A stretch of DNA of 64,000 bases, taken from DASRDU01 sp035560235 (GTDB taxonomy: Bacteria > Acidobacteriota > Blastocatellia > RBC074). Position numbers and translations under genes: made by a program. Under the pieces are notes generated by a model. It worked only from the letters and a program-made list of their open reading frames with translations. It was not told the DNA's origin and did not search any database. Below are positions 7,122 to 14,770 of this stretch, piece after piece. The first letter of the stretch is position 1; each line of letters starts with the position of its first letter. The stretch is from NCBI GenBank assembly GCA_035560235.1, contig DATMAG010000054.1:14374-78373 (forward strand). Direction: 5' to 3'.

Positions 7122-8522
7122 ATGATTGTCATGAAGTTCGGCGGCACTTCGGTTGAGGACGCCACCGCCATTCGCCGCCTGGTCGGAATCGTCAACAGAC
7201 AGCTTGATCGTCAGCCGCTCGTCGTTGTTTCAGCGATGGGCAAAACCACCAACGGCCTGCTTGAATGCGCCCGCCTTGCCGCTGAAAACAAACTCGCGGA
7301 CGCACTCGCAAAGCTTGAGGCCATTGCCGCGCATCATTTCAAAACGGCTGAAGAACTCGCGCTGCCGCAGGAACTCAGCGCGTTGCGCGCCGCGCTCGAA
7401 GCGCGTTTTGCCGAAGCGCGCGCGACCTTGCAGAACATTTCATTCACGGCCCGCGTGACGCCCGAAGCCTCTGACGCCATCTCGTCAAATGGTGAACTGC
7501 TTTCTTCGCAGATTGTCGCCGCCGCCTTTCGCGCCGCTGGCGTCAAAGGCGTGTGGGTTGATGTGCGCCCGCTGATGCGCACGAACAATGACTTCACGCG
7601 GGCGGCGGTGCAGTTCGAGATTGCCAATCCGCTGCTCAAAGCCGGATTTGAAGCGGCTCTCGCGGATGGCGGCCTGCCGGTCACGCAGGGCTTCATCGGT
7701 TCGACTGCCGAAGGCGCAACCACAACCATCGGGCGCGGCGGGTCTGATTATTCGGCTTCGATTATCGGCGCGGCGCTTGATGCTGAAGACATTCAGATCT
7801 GGACGGATGTTGATGGCATTATGACGACCGATCCGCGCATCGTGCCTGAGGCGGTCAAGGTCAAAGTGATTTCGTTTGCCGAAGCCGCCGAACTCGCTTA
7901 CTTCGGCGCAAAGGTGCTGCACCCGGCCACGCTGCGCCCGGCGGTGGCCAGGGACATTCCGGTTCACGTCTGCAATTCGCGCCGTCCCGCGGTTGAAGGC
8001 ACGGCCATCGTGCGCCAGGCGCCGCCCTCGCGCAGCCTGATGAAAGCCATCGCCTTCAAGCGCGGGCTGACGATCATCAACGTGGCTTCAGACCGGATGC
8101 TGATGGCGCACGGTTTTCTGGCCAGGCTGTTTGAGGTCTTCAATCGTCACGAGACTTCAGTTGATATGGTCGCCACCTCAGAGGTCAGCGTTTCGATGAC
8201 GCTCGACGACACGCGCCACCTTGAAGCCATCGTCCGCGATCTTGAAGAACTCGGTGACGTGACGGTGCAAAAGGATATGGCGCTGATTTGTCTGGTTGGC
8301 GAGCGGCTGAGAGAGACTCCGGGTCTGGCGGCGCGGATTTTTTCGAGCATTGACCGCATCAATGTTTCCATGATTTCGCACGGCGCATCGGCCATCAACG
8401 TCAGTTTCGTCATTGCCAATGACCAGGTTGAAGAGGCTGTCACCGCGCTGCACCGCGAATTTTTCAGCGAACCGGACGAGGAAATCTTTGAAGTCACAGC
8501 TGCTGCTCAGGTCGCAGGTTAA
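7122..8522 (+). CDS. lysC: Aspartate kinase
   Basis: 466 residues. Phosphorylates aspartate, the first step to lysine, DAP, threonine and methionine. The N-terminus MIVMKFGGTSVEDA is the kinase phosphate-binding signature; GRGGSDYSA and WTDVDGIMTTDPRIV are further catalytic-domain motifs. The C-terminal third holds two ACT domains (about 315-460), the usual site of allosteric lysine binding. The ATG at 7122 matches family N-termini. It sits behind a lysine riboswitch and is followed after 3 nt by a GNAT gene and then dapB, dapA and dapD, so the unit is a lysine/DAP operon. Monofunctional: no homoserine dehydrogenase domain. Confidence 0.97.
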   Translation: MIVMKFGGTSVEDATAIRRLVGIVNRQLDRQPLVVVSAMGKTTNGLLECARLAAENKLADALAKLEAIAAHHFKTAEELALPQELSALRAALEARFAEARATLQNISFTARVTPEASDAISSNGELLSSQIVAAAFRAAGVKGVWVDVRPLMRTNNDFTRAAVQFEIANPLLKAGFEAALADGGLPVTQGFIGSTAEGATTTIGRGGSDYSASIIGAALDAEDIQIWTDVDGIMTTDPRIVPEAVKVKVISFAEAAELAYFGAKVLHPATLRPAVARDIPVHVCNSRRPAVEGTAIVRQAPPSRSLMKAIAFKRGLTIINVASDRMLMAHGFLARLFEVFNRHETSVDMVATSEVSVSMTLDDTRHLEAIVRDLEELGDVTVQKDMALICLVGERLRETPGLAARIFSSIDRINVSMISHGASAINVSFVIANDQVEEAVTALHREFFSEPDEEIFEVTAAAQVAG

Positions 8523-8525
8523 CCA

Positions 8526-9035
8526 ATGCCCGACGATTTACGCACTGCCAGACTGACGCTGAGAAAGGTTGTCGCTGATGACGCCGTGCATTTTGCGCGG
8601 CTGCTCGGCGGCGATTCTGAAAGCGTGCAGATGATGGCGACGATGCCTGATCCCTGCACCGAACCGGAGGCGCGCAAATGGATTGAAAATCGTCTCAGCC
8701 TCGGCTTCAGAATCTTTGCCATCATTCGCACGGAGGACGGCGAATTTCTCGGCACCATCGGCGTTGGCGGGCCGCCTGACCGAATGGAACTCGGTTACTG
8801 GATCGGTCGCCCGTTCTGGGGCCGGGGTTACGTGACCGAAGCGGTACAGGCGATGATTGATTATGCGCGGCGGCTTGGCGCGGTGAAGATGTACGCGGGC
8901 ACGTGGCCGCACAATATGGCTTCAGCGCGGGTGCTGCTGAAAGTCGGCTTCAGGGATATTGGCCCGACCATCATTGATCTTCCATCGCGTGGCGGGTTGC
9001 GTGAAACAGACCAGTATGAACTGGATCTCGGATAA
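8526..9035 (+). CDS. GNAT-family N-acetyltransferase (RimJ/RimL-like)
   Basis: 169 residues. The opening LRTARLTLRKVVADDA and the core GYWIGRPFWGRGYVTEAV (acetyl-CoA binding loop of type R/Q-x-x-G-x-G/A) followed by NMASARVLLKVGF are typical of the RimJ/RimL/Acetyltransf_3 group, which acetylate amino groups of proteins or small molecules. It is wedged between lysC (3-nt gap) and dapB (8-nt gap), so it is almost certainly cotranscribed under the lysine riboswitch. Whether it acts on a lysine-pathway compound is unknown. Confidence 0.88.
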   Translation: MPDDLRTARLTLRKVVADDAVHFARLLGGDSESVQMMATMPDPCTEPEARKWIENRLSLGFRIFAIIRTEDGEFLGTIGVGGPPDRMELGYWIGRPFWGRGYVTEAVQAMIDYARRLGAVKMYAGTWPHNMASARVLLKVGFRDIGPTIIDLPSRGGLRETDQYELDLG

Positions 9036-9043
9036 CAAAGCTG

Positions 9044-9739
9044 ATGAAGATTGCAATTATTGGTTACGGCAAAATGGGACGAATGATCGAACAGGCCGCC
9101 ACTGAGCGCGGTCATCAGATTACTGCCCGCTTCGACATTGACAACAACGTGCGCGGCGCAGGGTTGACCGCTGAAACGCTCGCGAGCGCTGACGTGGCGA
9201 TTGAGTTTTCAACTCCTGAATCCGCGTCTGACAACATTCGCCGCCTGATTGAACTGCGCGTGCCGACGGTTGTTGGTACGACCGGCTGGTACGGGCAGCT
9301 TGATGAAATCAGAGCGCTGGCCGCGCAGCACGAAGCCGCGCTGGTTTACGGCGCCAACTTTTCGGTCGGGATGAATCTGTTCTTCAAGGTCGCGCAGTAC
9401 GCTGCCGCCTTGTATTCGCGCTTTGCCGAATACGACCCGTTTCTGGTCGAACATCATCACAAGTTCAAGAAAGACGCGCCATCGGGCACCGCGCTCGTGA
9501 TTGAAAACCTGATGCGCGAAAGTTACGGCGACCGGATGCCGCATTCGCTGAGCATTCGCGCCGGTTATGCGCCCGGCACGCACGAAGTCGGATTCGATTC
9601 CGAAGCCGACACGGTGACGCTCACGCACACGGCGCGCAGTCGCCAGGGCTTTGCGCTTGGCGCAGTAGTTGCGGCTGAAAAGATTGTCGGACGCACGGGC
9701 GTTTATGAGTTTTCACAGTTGCTTTTTGAAGAAAGGTAA
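9044..9739 (+). CDS. dapB: 4-hydroxy-tetrahydrodipicolinate reductase
   Basis: 231 residues, slightly short for the family. Reduces hydroxy-tetrahydrodipicolinate with NAD(P)H in DAP/lysine synthesis. Rossmann motif IAIIGYGKMGRMIEQAA at the N-terminus, GTTGWYG and the catalytic block VEHHHKFKKDAPSGTA (substrate-binding His and Lys, SGTA loop) are clear. The order dapB then dapA within one transcript fits the pathway. The stop is followed at once by a 26-bp inverted repeat. Confidence 0.96.
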   Translation: MKIAIIGYGKMGRMIEQAATERGHQITARFDIDNNVRGAGLTAETLASADVAIEFSTPESASDNIRRLIELRVPTVVGTTGWYGQLDEIRALAAQHEAALVYGANFSVGMNLFFKVAQYAAALYSRFAEYDPFLVEHHHKFKKDAPSGTALVIENLMRESYGDRMPHSLSIRAGYAPGTHEVGFDSEADTVTLTHTARSRQGFALGAVVAAEKIVGRTGVYEFSQLLFEER

Positions 9740-9741
9740 TG

Positions 9742-9835
9742 GATTTGAGATTGCAGATTGCAGATTGCAGATTTGAGAAAGCTTCATCGGACAAATCAAT
9801 TCGTCTTTTCAATCTGCAATCTGCAATCTCAAATC
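9742..9835. repeat. Perfect 26-bp inverted repeat built from GATTGCA words
   Basis: Arms 9742-9767 and 9810-9835 are perfectly complementary over 26 bp with a 42-nt loop. Each arm is a run of GATTGCA/GATTTGA words. It lies inside the dapB-dapA gap of a presumed operon, so it is not likely to be a simple operon-end terminator. The dapA ribosome-binding site (AGAGGAGA) begins just after it. Confidence 0.95.
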
Positions 9836-9854
9836 TGCAATCAGAGGAGACTTT

Positions 9855-10772
9855 ATGAGCAGACTTAATCAGCTTCACGGATGCGGGACGGCGATTGTCA
9901 CGCCCTTCACGCTCAATGAATCAATTGACCGGGGCGCGCTGCGCCGACTGATCGAAATGCAGATTGAAAGCGGCGTGGATTTTCTGGTCGCCTGCGGCAC
10001 GACCGGCGAAAGCGTCACGCTGAGCGACGAAGAGCAGTTGCGCGTGATCGAAATTACCGTCAAAACCGCTGCTGGCCGCGTTCCCGTTGTGGCCGGAGCC
10101 GGTGGTTACAACACCCGCGAAGTGATCGAAAAGGTGCATCGTTATGCGAGCTTCGGCGCAGACGCGATTCTGTCGGTCACGCCCTATTACAACAAACCGA
10201 CGCAGGAAGGTTTGTATCAGCATTACCGCGCCATCGCCGCCGCGAGCGAAATTCCGATCATTCTTTACAGCGTGCAGGGTCGCACCGGCGTCAATCTGGA
10301 ACCGGCCACCGTCGCGCGCCTGGCTGAACTTGAAAACATCATCGGCATCAAGGAAGCCTCAGGCAATTTCTCGCAGATTGCTGAAATCCATTCGCTCGTG
10401 CCGGAACATTTCAGAATCTTCGCCGGTGATGACAGCATGGTGCTGCCGGTCTGCGCGCTTGGCGGCGTGGGCGTGATTTCAGTCGCGTCAAATCTGATTC
10501 CGAAGGAAATGAGCGACCTGACGCACCTGTGCGAAGCTGGCAGCCTGGCCGAAGCGCGCAGGCTCTATCGCCGCCTGACGCCGCTTTTCAAGGCGCTCTT
10601 TATCGAAAGCAACCCGATTCCGGTCAAGGCCGCGATGGCAATGAACGGGCTGATCGAAGAAGTCTATCGTCTGCCGCTCGTGCCGATGAGCGAAGCGAAC
10701 CGGAAGAAACTGCAACAGGTCATGGCAGAAACAGGCGTCACTGCCGATTCCGCTTTGCAAACCGCAAGTTAA
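9855..10772 (+). CDS. dapA: 4-hydroxy-tetrahydrodipicolinate synthase
   Basis: 305 residues, TIM-barrel lyase condensing pyruvate with aspartate semialdehyde. Schiff-base Lys166 lies in NIIGIKEASGNF. GTTGES, the YYNKPTQEG loop and a C-terminal part rich in NPIPVKAAMA are diagnostic. The usual YNVPxRTG segment reads LYSVQGRTG, a mild variant with the Arg kept. The start follows AGAGGAGA. It lies between two word-repeat palindromes in the lysine operon. Confidence 0.96.
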   Translation: MSRLNQLHGCGTAIVTPFTLNESIDRGALRRLIEMQIESGVDFLVACGTTGESVTLSDEEQLRVIEITVKTAAGRVPVVAGAGGYNTREVIEKVHRYASFGADAILSVTPYYNKPTQEGLYQHYRAIAAASEIPIILYSVQGRTGVNLEPATVARLAELENIIGIKEASGNFSQIAEIHSLVPEHFRIFAGDDSMVLPVCALGGVGVISVASNLIPKEMSDLTHLCEAGSLAEARRLYRRLTPLFKALFIESNPIPVKAAMAMNGLIEEVYRLPLVPMSEANRKKLQQVMAETGVTADSALQTAS

Positions 10773-10782
10773 TGCTGACTGC

Positions 10783-10853
10783 AACGCAAAGAAGCAAAGA
10801 TCGCAAAGCCGGGAATGCTTCCATTCGCTTTGCGCTCTTTGCTTCTTTGCGTT
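10783..10853. repeat. 27-bp inverted repeat built from GCAAAGA words
   Basis: Arms 10783-10809 and 10827-10853 pair at 26 of 27 positions around a 17-nt loop, with TTTT at the end of the right arm. It fills the dapA-dapD gap. A degenerate half-copy lies at 18511-18541. Confidence 0.93.
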
Positions 10854-10869
10854 TTATCGTTCTGAAATA

Positions 10870-11721
10870 ATGACCACGACTCTCGAACAACAGATTGAAT
10901 CCTTCTTTGCGCTTCCTGCTTCTGACCTGACCGGGCAGACGAAAGAGAACGCGCTCGCTGTTTTCAGTGAATTCAGGCAGGCGCTCAATCGCGGCGAAGT
11001 GCGCGCGGCCAGTCGCAACGCTGATGGCCGCTGGATCGTCAACGCCTGGGTCAAGCGCGGCATCCTGCTCGGCTTTCGCCTGGGCGGGCTGACGGACTGC
11101 TCGATCAATGATGACTTTCGTTTCTTTGACAAGGACACTTATCCGCTCAAACGCGTGACGATCAATGACGGTGTGCGCATCGTGCCTGGCGGATCATCCG
11201 TGCGCGAAGGCGCGCACCTCGGCACGGGCGTGACGATTATGCCTCCGGCTTACGTCAACGTCGGAGCCTTCGTTGATGACGGCACGATGATTGATTCGCA
11301 CGCGCTGGTCGGAAGCTGCGCGCAGGTCGGCAAACGCTGCCACATCAGCGCCGCCGCGCAGATCGGCGGAGTGCTGGAACCTGTCGGCGCGCTGCCCGTC
11401 ATCATCGAAGACGAAGTTCTGATCGGCGGCAACTGCGGCGTGTACGAAGGCGCAATCGTGCGTGAAGGCGCAGTCCTCGCGTCAGGCGTGATCCTGACCG
11501 GGGGAACTCCCGTCTGCGATGCCGTGCGCGGCGAAGTTTATCGCCGCACCGATGACCGCCCGCTCGAAATTCCCGCCGGAGCTGTCGTCGTCGCCGGTTC
11601 CCGCGCCATCACCGTCGGCCCGCTGAAAGATCAGGGCCTGTCGGTTTACACCCCGATCATCGTCAAGTACCGCGATGAAAAGACTGAGGCATCGGTGAAG
11701 CTGGAAGATTTCCTCAGATAA
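10870..11721 (+). CDS. dapD: 2,3,4,5-tetrahydropyridine-2,6-dicarboxylate N-succinyltransferase
   Basis: 283 residues, close to the family norm. Transfers succinyl from succinyl-CoA to tetrahydrodipicolinate, committing this organism to the succinylase DAP route. An N-terminal helical part is followed by a left-handed beta-helix of hexapeptide repeats (VREGAHLGTGVTIMPPAYVN, CGVYEGAIVREGAVLASGVI) and a C-terminal strand region (VYTPIIVKYRD). It matches the trimeric DapD family. The last clearly linked gene of the riboswitch operon; another palindrome follows its stop. Confidence 0.94.
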   Translation: MTTTLEQQIESFFALPASDLTGQTKENALAVFSEFRQALNRGEVRAASRNADGRWIVNAWVKRGILLGFRLGGLTDCSINDDFRFFDKDTYPLKRVTINDGVRIVPGGSSVREGAHLGTGVTIMPPAYVNVGAFVDDGTMIDSHALVGSCAQVGKRCHISAAAQIGGVLEPVGALPVIIEDEVLIGGNCGVYEGAIVREGAVLASGVILTGGTPVCDAVRGEVYRRTDDRPLEIPAGAVVVAGSRAITVGPLKDQGLSVYTPIIVKYRDEKTEASVKLEDFLR

Positions 11722-11728
11722 GCCTCAA

Positions 11729-11790
11729 AACAACGAAACACACGGAAAGCTGCTGAGTCTGTCTGGTTCCTTTTCGTCTGTTTCGTTGTT
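11729..11790. repeat. 20-bp imperfect inverted repeat (ACGAAACA words)
   Basis: Arms 11729-11748 and 11771-11790 pair at 18 of 20 positions, 8 nt after the dapD stop. Word type is related to the CACGAAG palindromes at 5152 and 33201. Confidence 0.85.
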
Positions 11791-11818
11791 TCCGTCTGTT
11801 CCGTCATCTCTCCTGTTG

Positions 11819-11873
11819 CTGCTCAAATTGCCGATTGAGCAGGGTTGGCGTTTTGTGACCTGCCCACTATAAT
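11819..11873 (+). promoter_or_regulatory. Hairpin and strong promoter before the dapE-like gene
   Basis: An 8-bp stem (11819-11826 with 11835-11842) is followed by TTGGCG (11845-11850), a 17-bp spacer and a perfect TATAAT (11868-11873). The start codon lies 51 nt downstream, so the M20 gene has its own promoter separate from the lysine riboswitch. Confidence 0.75.
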
Positions 11874-11923
11874 CGCTCCCTCAATTCCGACTTTGCATTC
11901 CGCATTCAATCAGACTTCAGGTT

Positions 11924-12934
11924 ATGGAAATCGTCAGCTTTCTGCGCGAATTTATGTCGGTGGAATCCACCACCTGGAATGAGGGCGCGGCGTGCCGCTG
12001 GCTGCGGGATTATCTGAGCAGCGCGGGGTTTGAAGTCACTACACAACAGGTCAGCGATGAGCGCGTGAATGTGCTGGCAAAGGTCGGTGATCCGCTTGTG
12101 ACCTTCTCTTCGCACATTGACACGGTGCCGCCTTACATTGCGCCGAGTGAGGATGAACAGAATGTTTACGGGCGCGGCGCGTGTGATGCGAAGGGAGTGA
12201 TTGCGGCGCAGGTCTTTGCGGCGCAGCGGCTGCGCGATGAAGGGTTGCGCGATTTCGGGATGCTTTATGTGGTTGGTGAAGAGGACGGCAGCGACGGCGC
12301 GCGCGTGGCAAATGAACTGCCGAATCGCAATCGCTTTCTGATCAACGGCGAGCCGACCGAAAGCCATCAGGCGACGGCCAGCAAGGGCGCGCTGCGCGTT
12401 GTGATTGAAGCGACGGGCAAAACAGCGCACGCGGCTTATCCTGAATACGGCGAATCAGCGATTGAAAAGCTGCTGGATGTTCTCAACGACATTCGCCGGA
12501 TGAATCTGCCGACTGACGCAAAGCTCGGCGCGACGACTTACAACATCGGAACCATCAGCGGCGGGCGCAAGCCGAATGTCGTTCCTGATTTTGCATCGAG
12601 TGAAATCATGTTTCGCACCGTGACTCATCCTGATGAAATTTATCAGGCAGTGGTTGAAGTCGCAGCCGGGCGCGCCGAAGTCAGGCGCGGCTTTTCGCTG
12701 GTGCCGATTCACATCAACACGGTGACTGAACTGGCGCACATCCCGACAAATGTGGTGCGCTTCGGCACTGACATTCCGTGCCTGACGAACTGGGGCGAGC
12801 CGCTGCTCTTTGGCCCCGGCTCGATTCACGACGCGCACACGACGCACGAATTCATCTCGAAGGCAGAACTGAAAAGCGCCGTTGATGTTTACGCGCAGAT
12901 GGGAAGGATTCTGCTCAAACGAGCAAACAGTTGA
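11924..12934 (+). CDS. M20-family metallo-amidohydrolase, probable succinyl-diaminopimelate desuccinylase
   Basis: 336 residues. Zinc-dependent M20A fold: FSSHIDTVPPYI (metal His/Asp), GRGACDAKGVIAAQ (metal-bridging Asp), VVGEEDGSDGARV (catalytic Glu pair), NGEPTESH (metal Asp/Glu region) and the dimerisation domain starting at ATGKTAHAAYPE. ArgE, DapE and LysK share this fold and cannot be separated by eye; position directly after dapD argues for DapE activity (removal of succinate from N-succinyl-LL-DAP). It is somewhat shorter than typical DapE (about 375). It has its own promoter. Function is inference from context; fold is firm. Confidence 0.85.
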   Translation: MEIVSFLREFMSVESTTWNEGAACRWLRDYLSSAGFEVTTQQVSDERVNVLAKVGDPLVTFSSHIDTVPPYIAPSEDEQNVYGRGACDAKGVIAAQVFAAQRLRDEGLRDFGMLYVVGEEDGSDGARVANELPNRNRFLINGEPTESHQATASKGALRVVIEATGKTAHAAYPEYGESAIEKLLDVLNDIRRMNLPTDAKLGATTYNIGTISGGRKPNVVPDFASSEIMFRTVTHPDEIYQAVVEVAAGRAEVRRGFSLVPIHINTVTELAHIPTNVVRFGTDIPCLTNWGEPLLFGPGSIHDAHTTHEFISKAELKSAVDVYAQMGRILLKRANS

Positions 12935-13006
12935 AATCAGGCGGGCCGCCAGGTGTCCTGCTGATGTCTGTCATACTTTTGAAAATTACGGAGAGTTAGA
13001 GAACCA

Positions 13007-13264
13007 ATGCCAACTGCAAAATTCACTGCTGAACCCGACACTCCTGAATACGTTGCTTCCGACTGGCTGATTACGATTCACAACGCCTACCGCCAGATTG
13101 ATTTTGCGATTGCCAAATCGCCCGACCCGGAAGGCTTTATCGAAAAGCTGCGCGAAAGAGTCCGGCGCGATTACGAACAGAACCGCGAAGAGATGGGCTG
13201 GACTGAACGCACCCGCGACATCGCCGCTCGCTCGCTCGAAATCGTGCTGGAAACGAGAAGATAA
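13007..13264 (+). CDS. Small hypothetical protein
   Basis: 85 residues, acidic/basic, mainly helical (EGFIEKLRERVRRDYEQNRE, DIAARSLEIVLETRR). No signal peptide or membrane segment. GGAGAG lies 10 nt before the ATG. It follows the M20 gene by 72 nt. Family not recognised. Confidence 0.6.
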   Translation: MPTAKFTAEPDTPEYVASDWLITIHNAYRQIDFAIAKSPDPEGFIEKLRERVRRDYEQNREEMGWTERTRDIAARSLEIVLETRR

Positions 13265-13275
13265 CGCCGTCTTTT

Positions 13276-13352
13276 GCTGATGCCTGAATCCTGAAACCTG
13301 GTTACTGCTTTTGCAGCATAAAAGGAATCATGACTCAGGCATCAGGAATCAG
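13276..13352. repeat. Imperfect palindrome built from CCTGAATCC words
   Basis: GCTGATGCCTGAATCCTGAA (from 13276) is roughly complementary to the stretch ending at 13352 (CAGGCATCAGGAATCAGC), 16 of 20 positions. It fills the gap between two convergent genes and may end transcription from both. Confidence 0.7.
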
Positions 13353-14273
13353 CTATGACGTGCGCTGAAAGAATGAAGGGCATTCGGGCACAGGCTTGAG
13401 GCGCGGGTGTTCGACGAGAGAACTTTCAGCGGGCGCAACCATCAGATAACCGCCTTCGCGCACGGAGCGGCTCAGGCGTTCGACCATCTGCCGCGCCGCC
13501 ATTCCGTGCAGATAAAGCAGCAGGTTTGAGCAGACGATCAGATCAAACCGGCTGCTGACTCCCTTCCAGAAAATCGCATCCAGCAGATTGACGCGCCGGA
13601 AGGCGACCAGCCGACGAATGGCCGGGATGACTGTGTAACGTTCGTCGAGCAACGCATCGGATGTGCGGGCTGAATGCTCGAAGTAACGTTCGCGCACCCT
13701 GCCGCTGACGACGCGCAGTGACGGAATCTGATAGCGGGCGCGACTAGCTTCAAGCAGCGCACGGTTGCGGACGTCAGTGGCAAAGACATCAACCTGCACA
13801 GGCCCGCGTGGCGGATTGACCTGATCGAAGGCGATGGCCAGCGAAAAGGCCTCTTCGCCGGTTGAGCAGGCGGCGCTCCAGATGCGCAGGCGGTCGTCTT
13901 TCAGGTAACTGCGCGCCGGTTGACTGGCGGGCTGATGCGCGGCGATGAGTTCAGGCAGGATGCGTTCGCGCAGAAAATCGAACTGCTGCGGCTCGCGGAA
14001 GAAATATGTTTCGCCGGGCGCGGCCTCTTCAACGAGCGAGAGCAGTTCGCTTTCGCTCGAAGCAGCCAGGCGACAGTATTCATCCGTGGGCACACGCAAC
14101 CGCGCCGCCTTGCGCGCAATGGCCGTCGTGATTTTGTTGCGCGCCGAAGGATTGATTGCCCAGCCGTAATGTTCAGCCAGCGCTTCCTCCAGTTTTTTAA
14201 GTGAGGCTTCTTCTTCCACAGCAGCGTTTGATGATGCGTAACGCGACGTGATGACGGGTGAAACGTCACGCAT
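13353..14273 (-). CDS. CheR-type protein-glutamate O-methyltransferase
   Basis: 306 residues. An N-terminal helical CheR domain (about 25-100; GETYFFREPQQFDFLRER) is followed by a SAM-dependent methyltransferase domain with motif I RIWSAACSTGEEAFSLAIA, DVFATDVRNRALLEASRARY and FDLIVCSNLLLYL. The family methylates glutamates of chemoreceptors using SAM. No chemotaxis gene is nearby; instead it is coupled to moaC (TAATG, 1-bp overlap). It may serve a chemosensory array elsewhere or a different protein target. The catalytic fold is clear; the partner is not. Confidence 0.9.
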   Translation of the reverse strand: MRDVSPVITSRYASSNAAVEEEASLKKLEEALAEHYGWAINPSARNKITTAIARKAARLRVPTDEYCRLAASSESELLSLVEEAAPGETYFFREPQQFDFLRERILPELIAAHQPASQPARSYLKDDRLRIWSAACSTGEEAFSLAIAFDQVNPPRGPVQVDVFATDVRNRALLEASRARYQIPSLRVVSGRVRERYFEHSARTSDALLDERYTVIPAIRRLVAFRRVNLLDAIFWKGVSSRFDLIVCSNLLLYLHGMAARQMVERLSRSVREGGYLMVAPAESSLVEHPRLKPVPECPSFFQRTS

Positions 14274-14770
14274 TATTTTTTGTCTCCGTTTCTTTTCCAG
14301 TCTCCTGATCTGCCGCCGCTTTTGCGCTCCAGGCGAATGTCTGTGATCGTCATCTCACGATCAATCGCTTTGCACATATCGTAAAGCGTCAGCGCCGCAA
14401 CTGACACGGCGGTGAGCGCTTCCATTTCAACGCCGGTCTGCGCCACGGTCGAAGCCGTTGCCGTAATCTGTGCGCCACGGCGACCCAGCCTGATCTGCAC
14501 GTCAGCGTGCGAGAGCGCCAGCGAATGACACAGCGGAATCAGTTCCGCCGTGCGTTTGGCAGCCATGATTCCGGCCAGTCGCGCCGTTTCGAGCGGATCG
14601 CCTTTCGGCGTCCGGCGTTCACGAATGGCTTTGATCGTGGCCGCTGACATCGTGACAAAACCGCTCGCTTCAGCGACCCGCGCCGTTGACGCTTTCGCGC
14701 CGACATCAACCATCGTGATGCGGCCTTCGGCGTCGAGGTGCGAAAGTTGTGATGCTGCCTTCTTGTTCAT
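14273..14770 (-). CDS. moaC: Cyclic pyranopterin monophosphate synthase
   Basis: 165 residues, typical length. Converts the MoaA product to cyclic pyranopterin monophosphate in molybdenum cofactor synthesis. Family motifs: LSHLDAEGRITMVDVG at the start, AAKRTAELIPLCHSLALSHAD (substrate-binding CH), GVEMEALTAVSVAALTLYDMCKA and the C-terminal KSGGRSG loop. The start overlaps moeA by 4 bp (ATGA) and the end overlaps cheR by 1 bp, so moeA-moaC-cheR are translationally coupled. Confidence 0.96.
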   Translation of the reverse strand: MNKKAASQLSHLDAEGRITMVDVGAKASTARVAEASGFVTMSAATIKAIRERRTPKGDPLETARLAGIMAAKRTAELIPLCHSLALSHADVQIRLGRRGAQITATASTVAQTGVEMEALTAVSVAALTLYDMCKAIDREMTITDIRLERKSGGRSGDWKRNGDKK

